64,000 bases of DNA from Sphingobacteriaceae bacterium (GTDB lineage: Bacteria; Bacteroidota; Bacteroidia; UBA7662): contig JAUXNJ010000040.1 in NCBI GenBank assembly GCA_030682795.1, forward strand, positions 124,001 through 188,000. Reading direction: 5' to 3'. Of the stretch, positions 52,901-63,680 are shown piece by piece. Each line of letters begins with the position of its first letter. The stretch's first letter is position 1. The notes beneath the pieces were generated by a model. The model did no database searches, was not told the origin of the DNA, and worked only from the letters and a program-made list of their open reading frames with translations. The translations under genes were made by a program, and so were the position numbers.

Positions 52901-55900
52901 AGGAACTACCTCTGGTGTATTGTTACAAGATGTTGAGGATATTCGCTTGGTCAACAATACCATTTTTATCAATTTATCGGTAACGGGTGCAACTACCGCG
53001 GGTATATTGGCATCTGGTTCATTAACATCTGCAACAATAGCAACTACTGCTAAGGATGTTGTTATTGATTCAAACAACATTATAGGTGGTTATTATGGCA
53101 TCCGCTTTAACGGTGCTGCTGCAAGTAAGATTGAAAATGTTCAGATAACCAATTCACAAATCACAGATTTTTACTTCTATGGCATTTATACCTTGCAAGC
53201 AGAGCATTTTTTAATTGACAACAATGATATAAGTCGGCCAACACGACCAACCGTATCGACCTTTTACGGCATTTACAATGCAGCAGGTGCAAGGCGTGTT
53301 AATTTAAGCCGGAACCGTATTCATACCACGCACGGACCTGGTGCATCGAGTACTTCTTATGCAGCCTACGGTATTTATTACGTAGGAGCAACTGGCGATT
53401 CATTGGCTCCCAACGTGGTGTCAAATAATATGCTATATAATTTCAACAGTCTTACTGGTGCTATTTATGGCATCTATGTCACTGGCGGTGCATTTGTACA
53501 TGTTTATCACAATACCTTGGTTTTTGATGATGCGGCATCAACCGCGGGATTAGTATACGCTAATTATTTCCTTGGTACAGGCACCAATCATGCCTTCAAG
53601 AATAACATTACTGTGGTAAGTCGGGCTGGTACAGGCGCTAAATATTGCCTTTACATCACCGGTACGAATAATATTCCCGTTTCAAATCGAAACGTTTTGG
53701 CGATGTTGAGTACGGGTGGCACCACTAACAGTGTAGGTTATTTTACCACCGGTTTTACCACATTGGCGAACTGGCAGACAGCCAATGGTGGCGCTTTCGA
53801 TCAAAATTCAGTAAGTGTTGACCCACTGTTTGTAAATCAAGCGACTTTCAATTTTACGCCTTCGGCTTTTCAGGTTAACAATCTTGGAGAAAATTTAACG
53901 GCTGTAGTTGCTACTGATATTTTTGGTGTTTTTAGAACCACAACGCCAGACCCAGGCGCCATTGAATTCAATGCTGCTGGACAAGATGCTGGCATTGGTA
54001 ACATTTCGATTTTGTTAAACGGTGTGCCTACGCCAATTCCGAATGGTTGTTTGGCTAGTTTAAGCAATCCGCTGAGTATTCAAGTAGCCAATGCTGGGGC
54101 TGATACCTTGCCAAACATCGCTGTTTCTTACCGATTGAATAATCAAGCAGTCGTTACTGAAACGGTAGTTGGTCCAATCGCACCGGGCACTATTGTTAAT
54201 CATGTGTTTAGCGCGCCGCTCGTATTATCGAATGGTATCGACACAATCACTGCCTGGGTTTACATTGCTAATGATGGCAATAGGGCCAATGATACTGCCC
54301 AAGTAATTGCGAATAATTACCTTACTACCATTGCTCAAGTGCCTTTTTATGAAGATTACAACAGTGGAAGTTTGCCTATGAGCGCTTGTGTTGCACAGGG
54401 AGTGACTTCTAAAGTGGAAGTATTAGGCACAGTGGGCGCTAATAATTTAGCTATTAACGGCAGCCACAGTTTGGTGATGAGTGGATCAGCAGCAGGTGCT
54501 GGCTGGTTAACGGCTACGGCGACTAACTGGACTACGGTGAATCCTGGCTTTAATTCGAGCTTGACGTATTATGTAGATGCTTCAACGCTTTCACGTTTAG
54601 CTGTGAGCTTTAAATTGCGCCAGCTCTTCAGAGGTACTGCCTTGAGTGCTGGATTTCAGTTGTTGGTAAATGACCAGGCTGTGGCACCTATTGGATTTAC
54701 ATCCCCAGTTTTGAGAGCTGCTAATGCCGCCGCCAGCAACGATACCCTCAACTTGCGCTACGATTTAGATGCTTTTGTAGGCGATACTGTGAAAATTACA
54801 CTTTTTTCTAGTGTGCGCTACGATTACACCGGCACCCCCATTCATGGCAACATTATCGATGAATTGAACATTTTCCAACCTACAGAGGTGGCTTTTGATT
54901 CGGTGACGGTAATCGGAAATACTTGTACGGCGGGCCCCAAGCCAGTAGCTGCTTTCATGCGCTCTGCCTCGCCAATAACCAGTGCAAGCCTCAAATATGG
55001 CTTTAATGCAGGGACCACCCAAACGGCAACCATGACTTTTAATGCTACCAATAATAGCTGGAATGCCACTTTGCCGGCAGCAGCGGCTGGTGACAGCGTG
55101 ACCTATTGGATAGAGGCCACCAATGCTACTGGTGTAAGTGTTTCAAGTCTCAGTCGATTTAAAGAAGTGTTTCTTGCTTTTTCTTTAGGTAACGACACCA
55201 CCATCCTCCCTGGAAGTAGTCTGACCTTATTTGCAAATGTTGGATCGGGTACTGCACCCGATAGCTTGTTCGGTGGCGTAGCCAATAATGGTTCTGGAGC
55301 AGTTATGTTTGAAGTGATGGCGAATAAAAATGTGCTTATTGATGCCATGGACTTTTACTTTTCAGGCACCAGTACTATCTCTATTTATGTGAAAACAGGC
55401 ACTTTTGTAGGTTCAGAATCCAATGCTGCTGCTTGGACCTTATTAAATACCATCTCTGTGACGGGTGCAGGAACTACTATTCCAGTGCGGGCTAATTTAC
55501 CTGTCCCCATTAATGTGCCAGCTAACCAAATGACTGGTATTTATATCTTCGGTTCTGGAGTTCGTTACATTGGTACATCGGCGCTACCAGCAACCGTTGG
55601 CCAGATTTGGCAAACCAATGGTACGCTCACTTTATACGGTGGTATTGGTGGTGGCACCCTGTTTTCGGGTGGTGCTAATTCGGGGCGCACATTCGCTGGA
55701 CATTTATACTATTTGGGAGCCGATAGTTTGGCCTGGACCGATGGCGCCAATTTCCTCGGGAATGTCGATACTTTACTAGTTACACCAACAACAACCACTA
55801 CCTATTATTGTACCCGTTTTGCTAATGGTTGTTCGTTCACCGATACCATTACCGTATTTGTAAATCCTTTGGTTACAGATGATATTGGCATTAGCGCTAT

Positions 55901-56468
55901 CCTTTCACCAGTTTGTATCCCAAGTCTTGGTACACCCGTAACAGTTAAGGCCGTTATTCAAAACTTTGGCCAAACTCCTGTGACTGGTTTTGATGTGGCT
56001 TTCAGTGTGAATGGAGTTGAGCTAAACGCGAATGCCATCTCAAGAACGGTACTACCGGGTGATACCATTCACCATACCTTTTCGCAAAGCTGGACTCCTG
56101 CTGCTGGTCCACAGCCTTCGCTCTGTATTTACACCAAAGGCCTCAGTACCGATATCAATTCTTCGAATGATACCAGTTGTATGTTGGTGCCTACCTGTTT
56201 GAGCATAGAAAACCTCAGTACGCTCTTAAGCAAGGTTTACCCCAATCCTGCCAACGATGAAGTGTACTTTGAGCTGCAAAGCCCTGCCGACAACAACACC
56301 CGCCTGGTGCTGCTCGATCCTGTGGGCAAAGTGGTGCAGCGCATCAAGCTCGATGCCGATCAAAAGTTGGTACGCATAGCCCTCAACAGCTTGGCTCCGG
56401 GCATGTACAGCTACCGTCTAGAGCGCCAATCGGAAGTAGGCCATGGCAAGCTGATGATTGTGAAGTAG
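49953..56468 (+). pseudogene. Giant T9SS-secreted beta-helix adhesin interrupted by one in-frame TAA
   Basis: The same reading frame is open from 49953 to 56468 (2172 codons including the final stop) except for one TAA at 50586-50588 (codon 212). Residues 1-23 are a signal peptide. After the stop the frame continues at once with IRFTHIPNAPCVDPPTPGNA, so both halves belong to one protein. The long part has two right-handed beta-helix regions (repeats such as ITNCFYYGIYLTN and FYFYGIYTLQ), CARDB-like domains (LTVAARFKNVGTTPLTGAVF and VTVKAVIQNFGQTPVTGFDV) and a T9SS type A end (VYPNPANDEVYFEL to KLMIVK). It should be a surface adhesin or glycan-binding protein. The TAA may be a real nonsense mutation, a sequencing error or read through. 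Confidence 0.85.
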
Positions 56469-56493
56469 GTAGCTTTTCATTACGTTTTTGAAA

Positions 56494-56522
56494 GGGTCGG
56501 CCAGGTGGTCGGCCCTTTTTTT
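56494..56522 (+). terminator. Terminator of the adhesin gene
   Basis: GGGTCGGCC-aggt-GGTCGGCCC is followed by a run of T. It is almost the same hairpin as that after the DUF4397 T9SS gene (22209-22234). Confidence 0.8.
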
Positions 56523-56773
56523 GCATTTTTTTAATTTAGCAAAAGAGTAAAGGGCCTTAGTAGTTGTCAAAGTCACCAAAAGTGGGGTTGACCAAGAAGT
56601 TGTTCATCTAAGGTAGCATGGTGGTAGTTGCTACGTTTTTAAGTCTTGCTTATTTGTTGATGTTGTAAGAAGTACTTAACTTGTAATTTCATTTTGCTGA
56701 AAAGGTGATTTTTAAACTTCTGTTTCATGACAAGAAGTCACCAATTGTAGGTAGGTGCATATATCCAAAGACC

Positions 56774-57457
56774 ATGAAAAGTAGAGGCATACAATTTTTA
56801 TTGCTAGTTGTTATCAGTCTTATTGTGGCTTGTTCTGGTCTTGAACCCGCCGAATACGAAACCATTGACCAGAAATTATTCGTAAAAGAATTTGGCAGTG
56901 GCGTTCCTATTGAAAATGCAACCATCACCCTGTATCAAAACAGGACTACCAAATACGACGGTTATCCCGATGGAAAACTAGTAAGCTTTGCCTCTCATCG
57001 TACCGATTCTACGGGTTTGGTTCATTTGCAGGGACGAATGCAAAAGATTTCGCTTATGGCTGTGAATGTGCCCACGCCTAAGCGATATTTTGATGTGGTG
57101 GTGTTTGGAGAGGGTTGGGGTCGTACCGATCATAACGCAGTAGCCACTTTGTCAGACGCCTTCATCGCCAATCCAGTTTTCGAATTATACCCCCATGCTT
57201 GGCTAAAGCTGTATTTTGGGCAATTCGAAGGAGTGTACGATGAGGTGCGCTTTGCTTCCAATCAAAGATTGAATGGTAAAATCCTAAAGTCTGGCACCAC
57301 TGGGGCTTGGTTAACCAAAGGCAATACCTGGCATGTACTTAGCTTTGATGGCTTTAAAGGAGGCCGGAGGATCAAGTCTTGGGAGCAAGAGGTCTACATT
57401 CCCGGCCACGATACAACTACCCACCAAGTGGATGCTTACTTGATTCCAAATAGATGA
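56774..57457 (+). CDS. Lipoprotein of unknown function (HPHAW family, second member)
   Basis: This 227-residue protein has a lipoprotein signal (GIQFLLLVVISLIVAC, cysteine at residue 20). The domain order matches the lipoprotein at 40045: an N-terminal beta sandwich (SGVPIENATITLYQN, then RTDSTGLVHLQG) and a second part opening LYPHAWLKLYFGQFEG. The start ATG at 56774 places the signal correctly; an upstream in-frame ATG would add 23 residues without a signal. I cannot name the family. It stands alone behind the adhesin terminator. Confidence 0.75.
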   Translation: MKSRGIQFLLLVVISLIVACSGLEPAEYETIDQKLFVKEFGSGVPIENATITLYQNRTTKYDGYPDGKLVSFASHRTDSTGLVHLQGRMQKISLMAVNVPTPKRYFDVVVFGEGWGRTDHNAVATLSDAFIANPVFELYPHAWLKLYFGQFEGVYDEVRFASNQRLNGKILKSGTTGAWLTKGNTWHVLSFDGFKGGRRIKSWEQEVYIPGHDTTTHQVDAYLIPNR

Positions 57458-57569
57458 TACTAAAGTGCTTGGCCTTTTTTAAGCGTCGAGAAGTAGTTTG
57501 ACTGCTTGGGCCCTTTTTCCTAAAACTTCTGTGAATTTTGCTGGTTAATAAAATGCAGCATTATTTTTC

Positions 57570-58148
57570 ATGATACAAACCGAACATTTCGAGCAAGTTG
57601 AAGTCGCCTCTTCTGAGGAGTTACGCGCCTGGTTAGCAGCAAACCACCAGCAGCAAGCCAGTGTGTGGCTGGTGACTTACAAAAAAGCAGTCCTTGCCAA
57701 ATACGTTTCCACAGGGGAGGTGCTCGACGAGCTGCTTTGTTTTGGCTGGATAGATGGCATCCGACGGAAGTTAGACGAAGAACGCACCATGCAACTCATT
57801 GCCCCGCGCCGGGTGGAGCATTGGGCCAAAAGCTACAAAGAGCGTGCGGCCAAGCTCATCGAACAAGGAAAAATGGAGGCGGCAGGCTATCAGTCTATTG
57901 AAGCCGCCAAAGCCAGCGGTCTGTGGGATTTTATGGACGATGTTGACCAGCTGTTGGTGCCCGCCGACCTCCAAGCCGAATTGCAGAAGTACCCAGGGGC
58001 TGCCGACTTCTTTTACGCCATCAACGATTCGAGCAAGCGATTTGTATTGCGTTGGTTGAAGCTCGCCAAGACCGACAAAACCAGACAAGCGCGCCTCCAA
58101 GAGCTGGCGCAGCTATCGGCACGTGGCGAAAAATTAAAGGGAAGCTGA
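57570..58148 (+). CDS. YdeI/OmpD-associated family protein
   Basis: This 192-residue protein matches the YdeI family: SSEELRAWLAANHQQQASVW, then LDELLCFGWIDGIRRKLDEE and the Arg-rich RRVEHWAKSYKERAAKLIEQ. The C-terminal half contains the BON-like FFYAINDSSKRFVLRWL segment seen in bacteriocin-protection proteins. The family is cytosolic and small, linked to polymyxin or peptide resistance in some bacteria, with no known reaction. It is a single gene with no clear partner. Confidence 0.88.
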   Translation: MIQTEHFEQVEVASSEELRAWLAANHQQQASVWLVTYKKAVLAKYVSTGEVLDELLCFGWIDGIRRKLDEERTMQLIAPRRVEHWAKSYKERAAKLIEQGKMEAAGYQSIEAAKASGLWDFMDDVDQLLVPADLQAELQKYPGAADFFYAINDSSKRFVLRWLKLAKTDKTRQARLQELAQLSARGEKLKGS

Positions 58149-58277
58149 GCATTGAGCTTTCATGCGTATTTTGATGTGGCGAATAGGCAAGCGAATTATA
58201 TTTTACAGGTCAAAACCTGCTACCGCTTATCCCAAGTACCCATTGTAAGGCTGTCCGCAACCAATCCTCCAATGTAG

Positions 58278-58308
58278 TTGCAAGGTTCGCTGCTATGGTT
58301 TAGATTTG
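58278..58308 (+). promoter_or_regulatory. Promoter of the MFS/Fe-S/Ldh2 operon
   Basis: TTG (58278-58280), a 20-base spacer and TAGATTTG (58301-58308) fit the consensus. The ATG at 58315 is 6 bases beyond the second box, so the transcript would be leaderless. Confidence 0.7.
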
Positions 58309-58314
58309 AACCCA

Positions 58315-59709
58315 ATGTCTGAACTCAACAACCCCAAAACCATCAAAGCGTGGTGCATGTACGATTGGGCCAATTCGGCTTACAATTTGTGCATTACGTC
58401 GGCCATCTTTCCCATTTATTACAATGCGGTAAGTAAAAGTGCAGCATTGGCCAGAGGCGCAGACCCTGCGGGTGAAAATTTCCGGATTTCACTCTTTGGC
58501 TGGGAGGTGTCGAGCAGTGCCGCCTATTCTTACTCTTTATCGCTGGCCTATTTGCTGGTGGCCTTCAGCTCGCCTATTTTAAGCGGTATGGCCGATTTTG
58601 GAGGTTTGAAAAAGCGCATGCTGGCCTTTTTTGCCATTCTGGGATCGATGAGTTGCGCCATGCTTTTTTTCTTTACTTCTGCCAACATTGTTTACGGACT
58701 TGCTTTTTTCATGCTTGCTGCCATTGGTTGGGCCGGCAGTGTGATATTTTACAATTCGTTTTTGCCCGAAATTGCGTCTGAAGACCGCTTCGATGAGATC
58801 AGTGCCCGTGGCTTTTCGTATGGCTATGCAGGAAGTGTGTCCCTTTTGGTGATTAACCTCATCATCATCATGTTTCCCGGCTTGTTGTGGGATGTTCAGG
58901 GGATGTCGCAAGGGTTAATAGCGGCAGGTACGGAGGCAACAGCGGCCATGGAGCAGGCTACTGCTCATTACAAGGGTTTAAGTACACGCTTGTCGTTCAT
59001 AACAGTTGGACTTTGGTGGTTCGGGTTTTCGCAGCTTACCCTCCGACGCTTGCCCAAAGAAAAGCCCATGGGTAAAATCAATGGCGATTTATTCAAAAAG
59101 GGCTACCGCGAGTTAACCAAGGTTTACCACGAAATTAAACTGTTGGCAGGCATACGGCGCTACCTCATTGCCTTTTTCTTCATCAGTGCGGGACTGCAAA
59201 CCACCATGTACTTGGCCACCATTTTCGGGGCCGATGAACTGCAATTAAGCACCGACAAACTCATCATCACCATCCTCCTCATCCAGCTCATTGCCATCGC
59301 GGGGGCCTACACTTTTTCGAAACTCTCGGCCCGATATGGCAATATTTATACCTTGATGGGGGGTACGGTGATTTGGATAGGCATTTGTGTAGCGGCCTAT
59401 ACGGTAACCACCGAAAATCAATTTTTTGTGCTTGCGGGCGTCGTAGGTACGGTGATGGGCGGCATGCAGGCCCTCATGCGCAGCACCTATGCCAAATTAA
59501 TTCCCGACGCCACCCTCAACCACGCTTCTTACTTCTCCTTTTACGACGTAACTGAAAAACTTGCCATCGTATTTGGTACTTTTGCATTCGGATACATCAT
59601 CGTACTCACTGGCAGCATGCGCAACTCGGCTTTGGCCTTGGGCGTGTTTTTTATCGTGGGTTTACTGGTGCTGAGAGGAATCCGGAACTTTAAAATACAC
59701 GTGGGGTAA
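58315..59709 (+). CDS. UMF1-type MFS transporter
   Basis: This 464-residue protein has 12 membrane helices and begins with the UMF1 signature KTIKAWCMYDWANSAYNLCI. It has the MFS loop features GFSQLTLRRLPKEKP and GGMQALMRSTYAKLIPD. UMF1 (vacuole-efflux type) transporters of bacteria have no firmly known substrate; related eukaryotic members export amino acids. It is the first gene of a likely three-gene operon with a Fe-S protein and an Ldh2 dehydrogenase, which suggests a carboxylate substrate (inference). The ATG at 58315 is preferred to a TTG three codons earlier. Confidence 0.92.
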   Translation: MSELNNPKTIKAWCMYDWANSAYNLCITSAIFPIYYNAVSKSAALARGADPAGENFRISLFGWEVSSSAAYSYSLSLAYLLVAFSSPILSGMADFGGLKKRMLAFFAILGSMSCAMLFFFTSANIVYGLAFFMLAAIGWAGSVIFYNSFLPEIASEDRFDEISARGFSYGYAGSVSLLVINLIIIMFPGLLWDVQGMSQGLIAAGTEATAAMEQATAHYKGLSTRLSFITVGLWWFGFSQLTLRRLPKEKPMGKINGDLFKKGYRELTKVYHEIKLLAGIRRYLIAFFFISAGLQTTMYLATIFGADELQLSTDKLIITILLIQLIAIAGAYTFSKLSARYGNIYTLMGGTVIWIGICVAAYTVTTENQFFVLAGVVGTVMGGMQALMRSTYAKLIPDATLNHASYFSFYDVTEKLAIVFGTFAFGYIIVLTGSMRNSALALGVFFIVGLLVLRGIRNFKIHVG

Positions 59710-59715
59710 GCTCCA

Positions 59716-60435
59716 ATGCAGATAGATTTATTTGTGCCTTGTTTTGTGGATCAACTGTATCCCGAAACCGCCTTCAACGCCATCAAAGTGCTCGAGTTTT
59801 TGGGCTGCGAAGTGCATTACAATCCCGAACAAACTTGTTGTGGTCAACCGGCCTTCAACGCTGGTTATTGGGATGAAGCCAAGGAAGTGGGGGAGAAGTG
59901 CATCCGCGAACTCTCCAACAACCGGCCCGTGGTGGTGCTGTCGAGCTCCTGCACCGGCATGATGCGCAATTATTACGGCAAACTCTTCCACAATACCGCC
60001 TTGCACAATCAGTACAAGAGCTTGCAGAAGAACACCTTCGAATTTGCCGAATTTGTTTTCAAACATTTGCCCTACAGCAAGCTGCAAGCGCATTTTGAGC
60101 ACAGCATTACCTACCACGATGCCTGCAGCGCCTTGCGTGAATGTGGCATTCGCGAAGAGCCACGGGCTTTGCTGCGGCAGGTGCAAGGCATCACCTTTAT
60201 GCCGTTGCCCGAAAATGAAACTTGCTGCGGCTTTGGGGGCACCTTTGCGGCGAAATACGAAGGCATTAGCACCGGCATGGCCGATCAAAAGCTGCAAAAT
60301 GCCTTAAAAACGGGGGCGGAGTACGTGGTATCTTCCGATTTGAGCTGCTTGATGCATTTGCAGACCTATGCTGACAAACAAAAAATGGACATCAAAACCA
60401 TCCACCTGGCCGATTTATTGGCTGCGGGTTGGTAA
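59716..60435 (+). CDS. Fe-S-binding protein of the LutA/GlcF (CCG) type
   Basis: This 239-residue protein has two cysteine-rich CCG domains: FVPCFVDQLYPETAFNAIKV with EQTCCGQPAFNAGY, and HDACSALRECGI with ENETCCGFGGTFAAKY. LutA-type proteins hold a [4Fe-4S] cluster and hand electrons from an FAD oxidase to the respiratory chain during lactate use. The usual LutB and LutC are not present here. An FAD oxidase of the GlcD type is encoded at 35492, far away. It follows the MFS gene by 6 bases and precedes the Ldh2 gene by 14. Confidence 0.93.
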   Translation: MQIDLFVPCFVDQLYPETAFNAIKVLEFLGCEVHYNPEQTCCGQPAFNAGYWDEAKEVGEKCIRELSNNRPVVVLSSSCTGMMRNYYGKLFHNTALHNQYKSLQKNTFEFAEFVFKHLPYSKLQAHFEHSITYHDACSALRECGIREEPRALLRQVQGITFMPLPENETCCGFGGTFAAKYEGISTGMADQKLQNALKTGAEYVVSSDLSCLMHLQTYADKQKMDIKTIHLADLLAAGW

Positions 60436-60449
60436 GAAGCAATAAGCAC

Positions 60450-61538
60450 ATGGACAAAGCAACTAGCCGCATTTTTACCGAAAACCAACTTTGGAGCTTC
60501 ATGAGCGAGGTATTCATCCGCATGGGTGCCAGTCAGGAAGACGCCTACCTCGCCACCGATGTGCTTTTGGAAGCCGATTTGCGGGGCATCGACTCCCACG
60601 GCATCGCCCGGTTGTCGGGTTACGTGCGTTTGTGGGAGGCGGGTCGCATCAATATGAAGCCGCAAATCAAAATCGTGCGCGAAACCGCTGCCGCGGCTAC
60701 GGTAGATGGGGATGGGGGCCTCGGCCTGGTAGTGGCCGCCCACGCCATGAACATCGCCATCAAAAAAGCCTCGGCTACCGGCGTGGGCATGGTGAGCGTT
60801 TGCAATTCAAACCACTTTGGGGTGGCCTCGTACCACGCCATGAAAGCCATTCCCCACCACATGATTGGCATGAGCATGACCAATGCGAGTCCTTTGGTAA
60901 CCCCCACCCTCGGCAAAGAGCGCATGTTGGGTACCAATCCGCATTGCTGGGTGTTCCCTGCCCGGGAATACGATCCGGTGGTGATCGACATGGCCTCGGC
61001 CGCAGCTGCCAATGGCAAACTCGAAATCGCCGAACGCAAAGGCACCGAGCTACCCAACGGCTGGGCCCTCGATGCCGACGGCGCGCCGAGCAACGACCCC
61101 AGCATCCTCAAAAAAGGCGGCAGTTTATTGCCCCTCGGCAGCACCTACGAAATGGGTTCGCACAAAGGCTATGGCATGGCCGCGGTGGCCGACATCCTCT
61201 CGGGCGTGCTTTCGGGCGGGAACTTCGGTCCTTGGGTGCCGCCCTTCGTGGCCTTCCTCCAGCCACCTGCCGATCCGGTGGGCAAGGGCATCGGCCATTT
61301 CCTCACCGCCATGCGCATCGATGCGTTTCGCGACCTCGATGAGTACTACCAAGGCATCGATACCTGGATCCGGCGCTTCAAAGCAACCACGCCCATCGAT
61401 CCCGCCGAACCGGTACTCATCCACGGCGAGCTGGAGCAGCGCGAATACCGCGTGCGCAAGAAAAATGGCATTCCTATCAACGCTAAAGTAGTGGCCGATA
61501 TGGAAGCCTTGGCAGAGAAGTTCAAAATCACCCTCTAA
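60450..61538 (+). CDS. Ldh2/malate-lactate dehydrogenase family oxidoreductase
   Basis: This 362-residue protein belongs to the sulfolactate/malate/ureidoglycolate dehydrogenase family. It has RGIDSHGIARLSGYVRLW with the catalytic-type histidine, VCNSNHFGVASYHA, VVIDMASAAAANGKLEIAER and GSHKGYGMAAVADILSGVLS. It should oxidise a 2-hydroxy acid with NAD(P)+. Together with the UMF1 transporter and the LutA-type protein it suggests use of a small hydroxy acid. The ATG at 60450 is chosen over a GTG seven codons earlier that overlaps the previous gene. Confidence 0.94.
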   Translation: MDKATSRIFTENQLWSFMSEVFIRMGASQEDAYLATDVLLEADLRGIDSHGIARLSGYVRLWEAGRINMKPQIKIVRETAAAATVDGDGGLGLVVAAHAMNIAIKKASATGVGMVSVCNSNHFGVASYHAMKAIPHHMIGMSMTNASPLVTPTLGKERMLGTNPHCWVFPAREYDPVVIDMASAAAANGKLEIAERKGTELPNGWALDADGAPSNDPSILKKGGSLLPLGSTYEMGSHKGYGMAAVADILSGVLSGGNFGPWVPPFVAFLQPPADPVGKGIGHFLTAMRIDAFRDLDEYYQGIDTWIRRFKATTPIDPAEPVLIHGELEQREYRVRKKNGIPINAKVVADMEALAEKFKITL

Positions 61539-61667
61539 CCATAAGGAGTTCGGTACAGCGGTAGCTGGGTTTTGTAGGAAGATGAAAGTCTTGCCAAAAA
61601 AAGCTAAACCGCACCAAAGCCAACAATATTTAGGTATTTTCGACCATTCATAAAGCAAAAGATAATT

Positions 61668-62003
61668 ATGTTCGACTTATTCGGAATGATGGACAAAATC
61701 GGCAAACTCAAGGATGCCGTGGAAGATGTAAAAAACAAAACCGATCGCATGACCGTGAGCGCTTCTGGTCAGGAAGACGGGGTGCAAGTGGTAACAAGCG
61801 TGAGTAAAAAGTTACAAAGCATCAGCATCAGCGAAGATTTATTGAAGCCCGAAAACAAGGCCCTGCTTGAAGAGGCCATCCTCAATACGGTGAATAATGC
61901 CCTGCGCGAAGCACACCGTACGTATAAAGAAGAATTCAAAAAAGGTACCGACGGCCTTATTCCCAACATTCCGGGCGTAGACCTGTCGAAATTCATGGGA
62001 TAA
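61668..62003 (+). CDS. YbaB/EbfC nucleoid-associated protein
   Basis: This 111-residue protein has the YbaB fold: MFDLFGMMDKIGKLKDAVED, VVTSVSKKLQSISISEDLLK, then the second helix with ALLEEAILNTVNNALREAHR and a C-terminal PGVDLSKF tail. YbaB dimers bind DNA and help with DNA repair or expression control. The gene's stop codon directly touches the ATG of the next gene, so the two are coupled. Confidence 0.92.
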   Translation: MFDLFGMMDKIGKLKDAVEDVKNKTDRMTVSASGQEDGVQVVTSVSKKLQSISISEDLLKPENKALLEEAILNTVNNALREAHRTYKEEFKKGTDGLIPNIPGVDLSKFMG

Positions 62004-62477
62004 ATGTTGCACACGCTTCATCCTGCGGTTGTTCATTTTCCAGTAGCCCTGCTGCTGTGCGCCCTGCTGGCCGAAACGGTTTGGCTGTGGCGCAAGGCGG
62101 AGTTTTGGCGCGACATGGCCTTTTGGTTGCTGCTAGGTGGCACCCTCGGGGCTTTTGTAGCGGCACTTACGGGTGGCTGGGCCGAAGATAGTCTTACGAT
62201 GAGTGATACCCTTCACGAAGCAGTAGAACAACACGAAACCGTGGGCTACATCCTGGTTTGGCTTTATGCCTGCTTGCTGGTGTGGAAAATCCTCCGCCGC
62301 CAAGCCATGCAAACCGCCGAAAACCGCATGTTTTTAGGTGCCCTGCTGGTGGCCTCGGCCTTGCTGGTGTACAGCGGTTGGCTAGGCGGCGAGCTGGTAT
62401 ACGAATATGGTGCTGGCGTGAAAGGCGTCACCATCGACCTCCCTTTAAATCAACCCAATGCGCCACTGGCGCCCTAA
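62004..62477 (+). CDS. DUF2231 membrane protein
   Basis: This 157-residue protein starts LHTLHPAVVHFPVALLLCAL, the DUF2231 pattern with two histidines in the first helix. It has four membrane helices, and one more histidine pair (HEAVEQHETVGY) lies in the loop. Such histidines often bind heme or metal, but the family's role is unknown. It begins right at the stop of the YbaB gene and ends 9 bases before lepB, so the three genes form one operon. Confidence 0.88.
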   Translation: MLHTLHPAVVHFPVALLLCALLAETVWLWRKAEFWRDMAFWLLLGGTLGAFVAALTGGWAEDSLTMSDTLHEAVEQHETVGYILVWLYACLLVWKILRRQAMQTAENRMFLGALLVASALLVYSGWLGGELVYEYGAGVKGVTIDLPLNQPNAPLAP

Positions 62478-62486
62478 TTACCGATT

Positions 62487-63581
62487 ATGAACTGGAAATT
62501 TTGGCAAAAGAAAAAGGCTAGCAAAAAGCCGAAGTCGAAGACCCGCGAATGGACCGAAGCCATCGTTTTTGCGGTCATCGCAGCCACCCTCATCCGCACC
62601 TTCGCCATCGAAGCCTATACCATTCCTACTCCTTCGATGGAAAAAAGTCTCATGGTAGGCGACTTTTTGTTTGTGAGCAAGCTGAGCTACGGACCACGCC
62701 TGCCCATGACCCCCCTCAGCTTTCCCTTCGCCCACAACACCATGCCGGTGCTGGGCACCAAAAGCTACCTCGAATGGATTCAGTGGGGCTACAGCCGCCT
62801 GCCAGGCTTCGGTAAAATCAAAAACAACGATGTGGTGGTGTTTAACTACCCCATGGAAGATTACCGGCCGGTAGACAAGCAAGACAATTATATCAAACGT
62901 TGTGTGGGGATTGGCGGTGATACCCTGCAAATCATCGACCGCGTGGTGCACATCAATGGTAAAGCCATCGAGCAACCGCCACGGGCGCAGTACAAATACC
63001 ACGTTAAAACCGACGGCTCGGGATTTAATCCCATGACGCTGCTCAAAATGGACATCACCGAAGGCGGTCCTATTTCGGTAGAAGGCGATTTCCTCTACAA
63101 CCTCACCGTGGAAAATGCCGACAAAATGAAGCAGTTCAGCAATGTGCGCGGCATTGAGCCTTACAACGCACCTCCTGGTTATTACACCGAGGATGTATTT
63201 CCGTATACCGAAGCCTATCCTTGGAACCTCGACAACTATGGCCCCATCATCCTCCCCAAAAAGGGCATGGAAATGCCTTTGGATGCCAACAACATCAACA
63301 TCTACCGCCGTGCCATCAACATCTACGAAGGCAATACGCTGGAAGAACGAGATGGCAAAATTTTCATCAACGGCAATGAAGCCAGCAGCTATACCTTTAA
63401 GATGGATTATTACTGGATGATGGGCGACAACCGCCATAATTCATTGGATTCGCGCTACTGGGGCTTTGTGCCTGAGGATCACATTGTGGGCAAGGCCGTT
63501 TTTGTGTGGCTGAGCCTCGACTACAACGCCAACCTGCTCAACAAAATCCGCTGGAGTCGGGTGTTCCGCAGCATTAAATAG
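62487..63581 (+). CDS. lepB: Signal peptidase I
   Basis: This 364-residue protein has a lysine-rich cytosolic start and one membrane helix (residues about 23-40). The catalytic Ser is S50 in TIPTPSMEKSL, the general base is K137 in NYIKRCVGIGGD, and MMGDNRHNSLDSRYWGFVPE holds the last conserved boxes. A long insert between about 150 and 310 is typical of Bacteroidota enzymes. It cleaves signal peptides of exported proteins, of which this window encodes many. A strong terminator follows. Confidence 0.97.
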   Translation: MNWKFWQKKKASKKPKSKTREWTEAIVFAVIAATLIRTFAIEAYTIPTPSMEKSLMVGDFLFVSKLSYGPRLPMTPLSFPFAHNTMPVLGTKSYLEWIQWGYSRLPGFGKIKNNDVVVFNYPMEDYRPVDKQDNYIKRCVGIGGDTLQIIDRVVHINGKAIEQPPRAQYKYHVKTDGSGFNPMTLLKMDITEGGPISVEGDFLYNLTVENADKMKQFSNVRGIEPYNAPPGYYTEDVFPYTEAYPWNLDNYGPIILPKKGMEMPLDANNINIYRRAINIYEGNTLEERDGKIFINGNEASSYTFKMDYYWMMGDNRHNSLDSRYWGFVPEDHIVGKAVFVWLSLDYNANLLNKIRWSRVFRSIK

Positions 63582-63596
63582 GTTGATTCAGACAAG

Positions 63597-63630
63597 AAAA
63601 AATCCCATCGCAATTGATGGGATTTTTTTT
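63597..63630. terminator. Bidirectional terminator between lepB and the S9 peptidase gene
   Basis: AAAAATCCCATC-gcaatt-GATGGGATTTTTT is a 12-bp perfect stem with A and T runs on both sides, serving both convergent genes. Confidence 0.88.
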
Positions 63631-63680
63631 GGCCTCAAGCGCATGAATGCTTTATGAAGGCCTTCTATCACAAAGGTCGC

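Noticed and set aside
62478-63437. A 319-codon minus-strand frame
   Set aside because: It is antisense to lepB, which has all catalytic residues.
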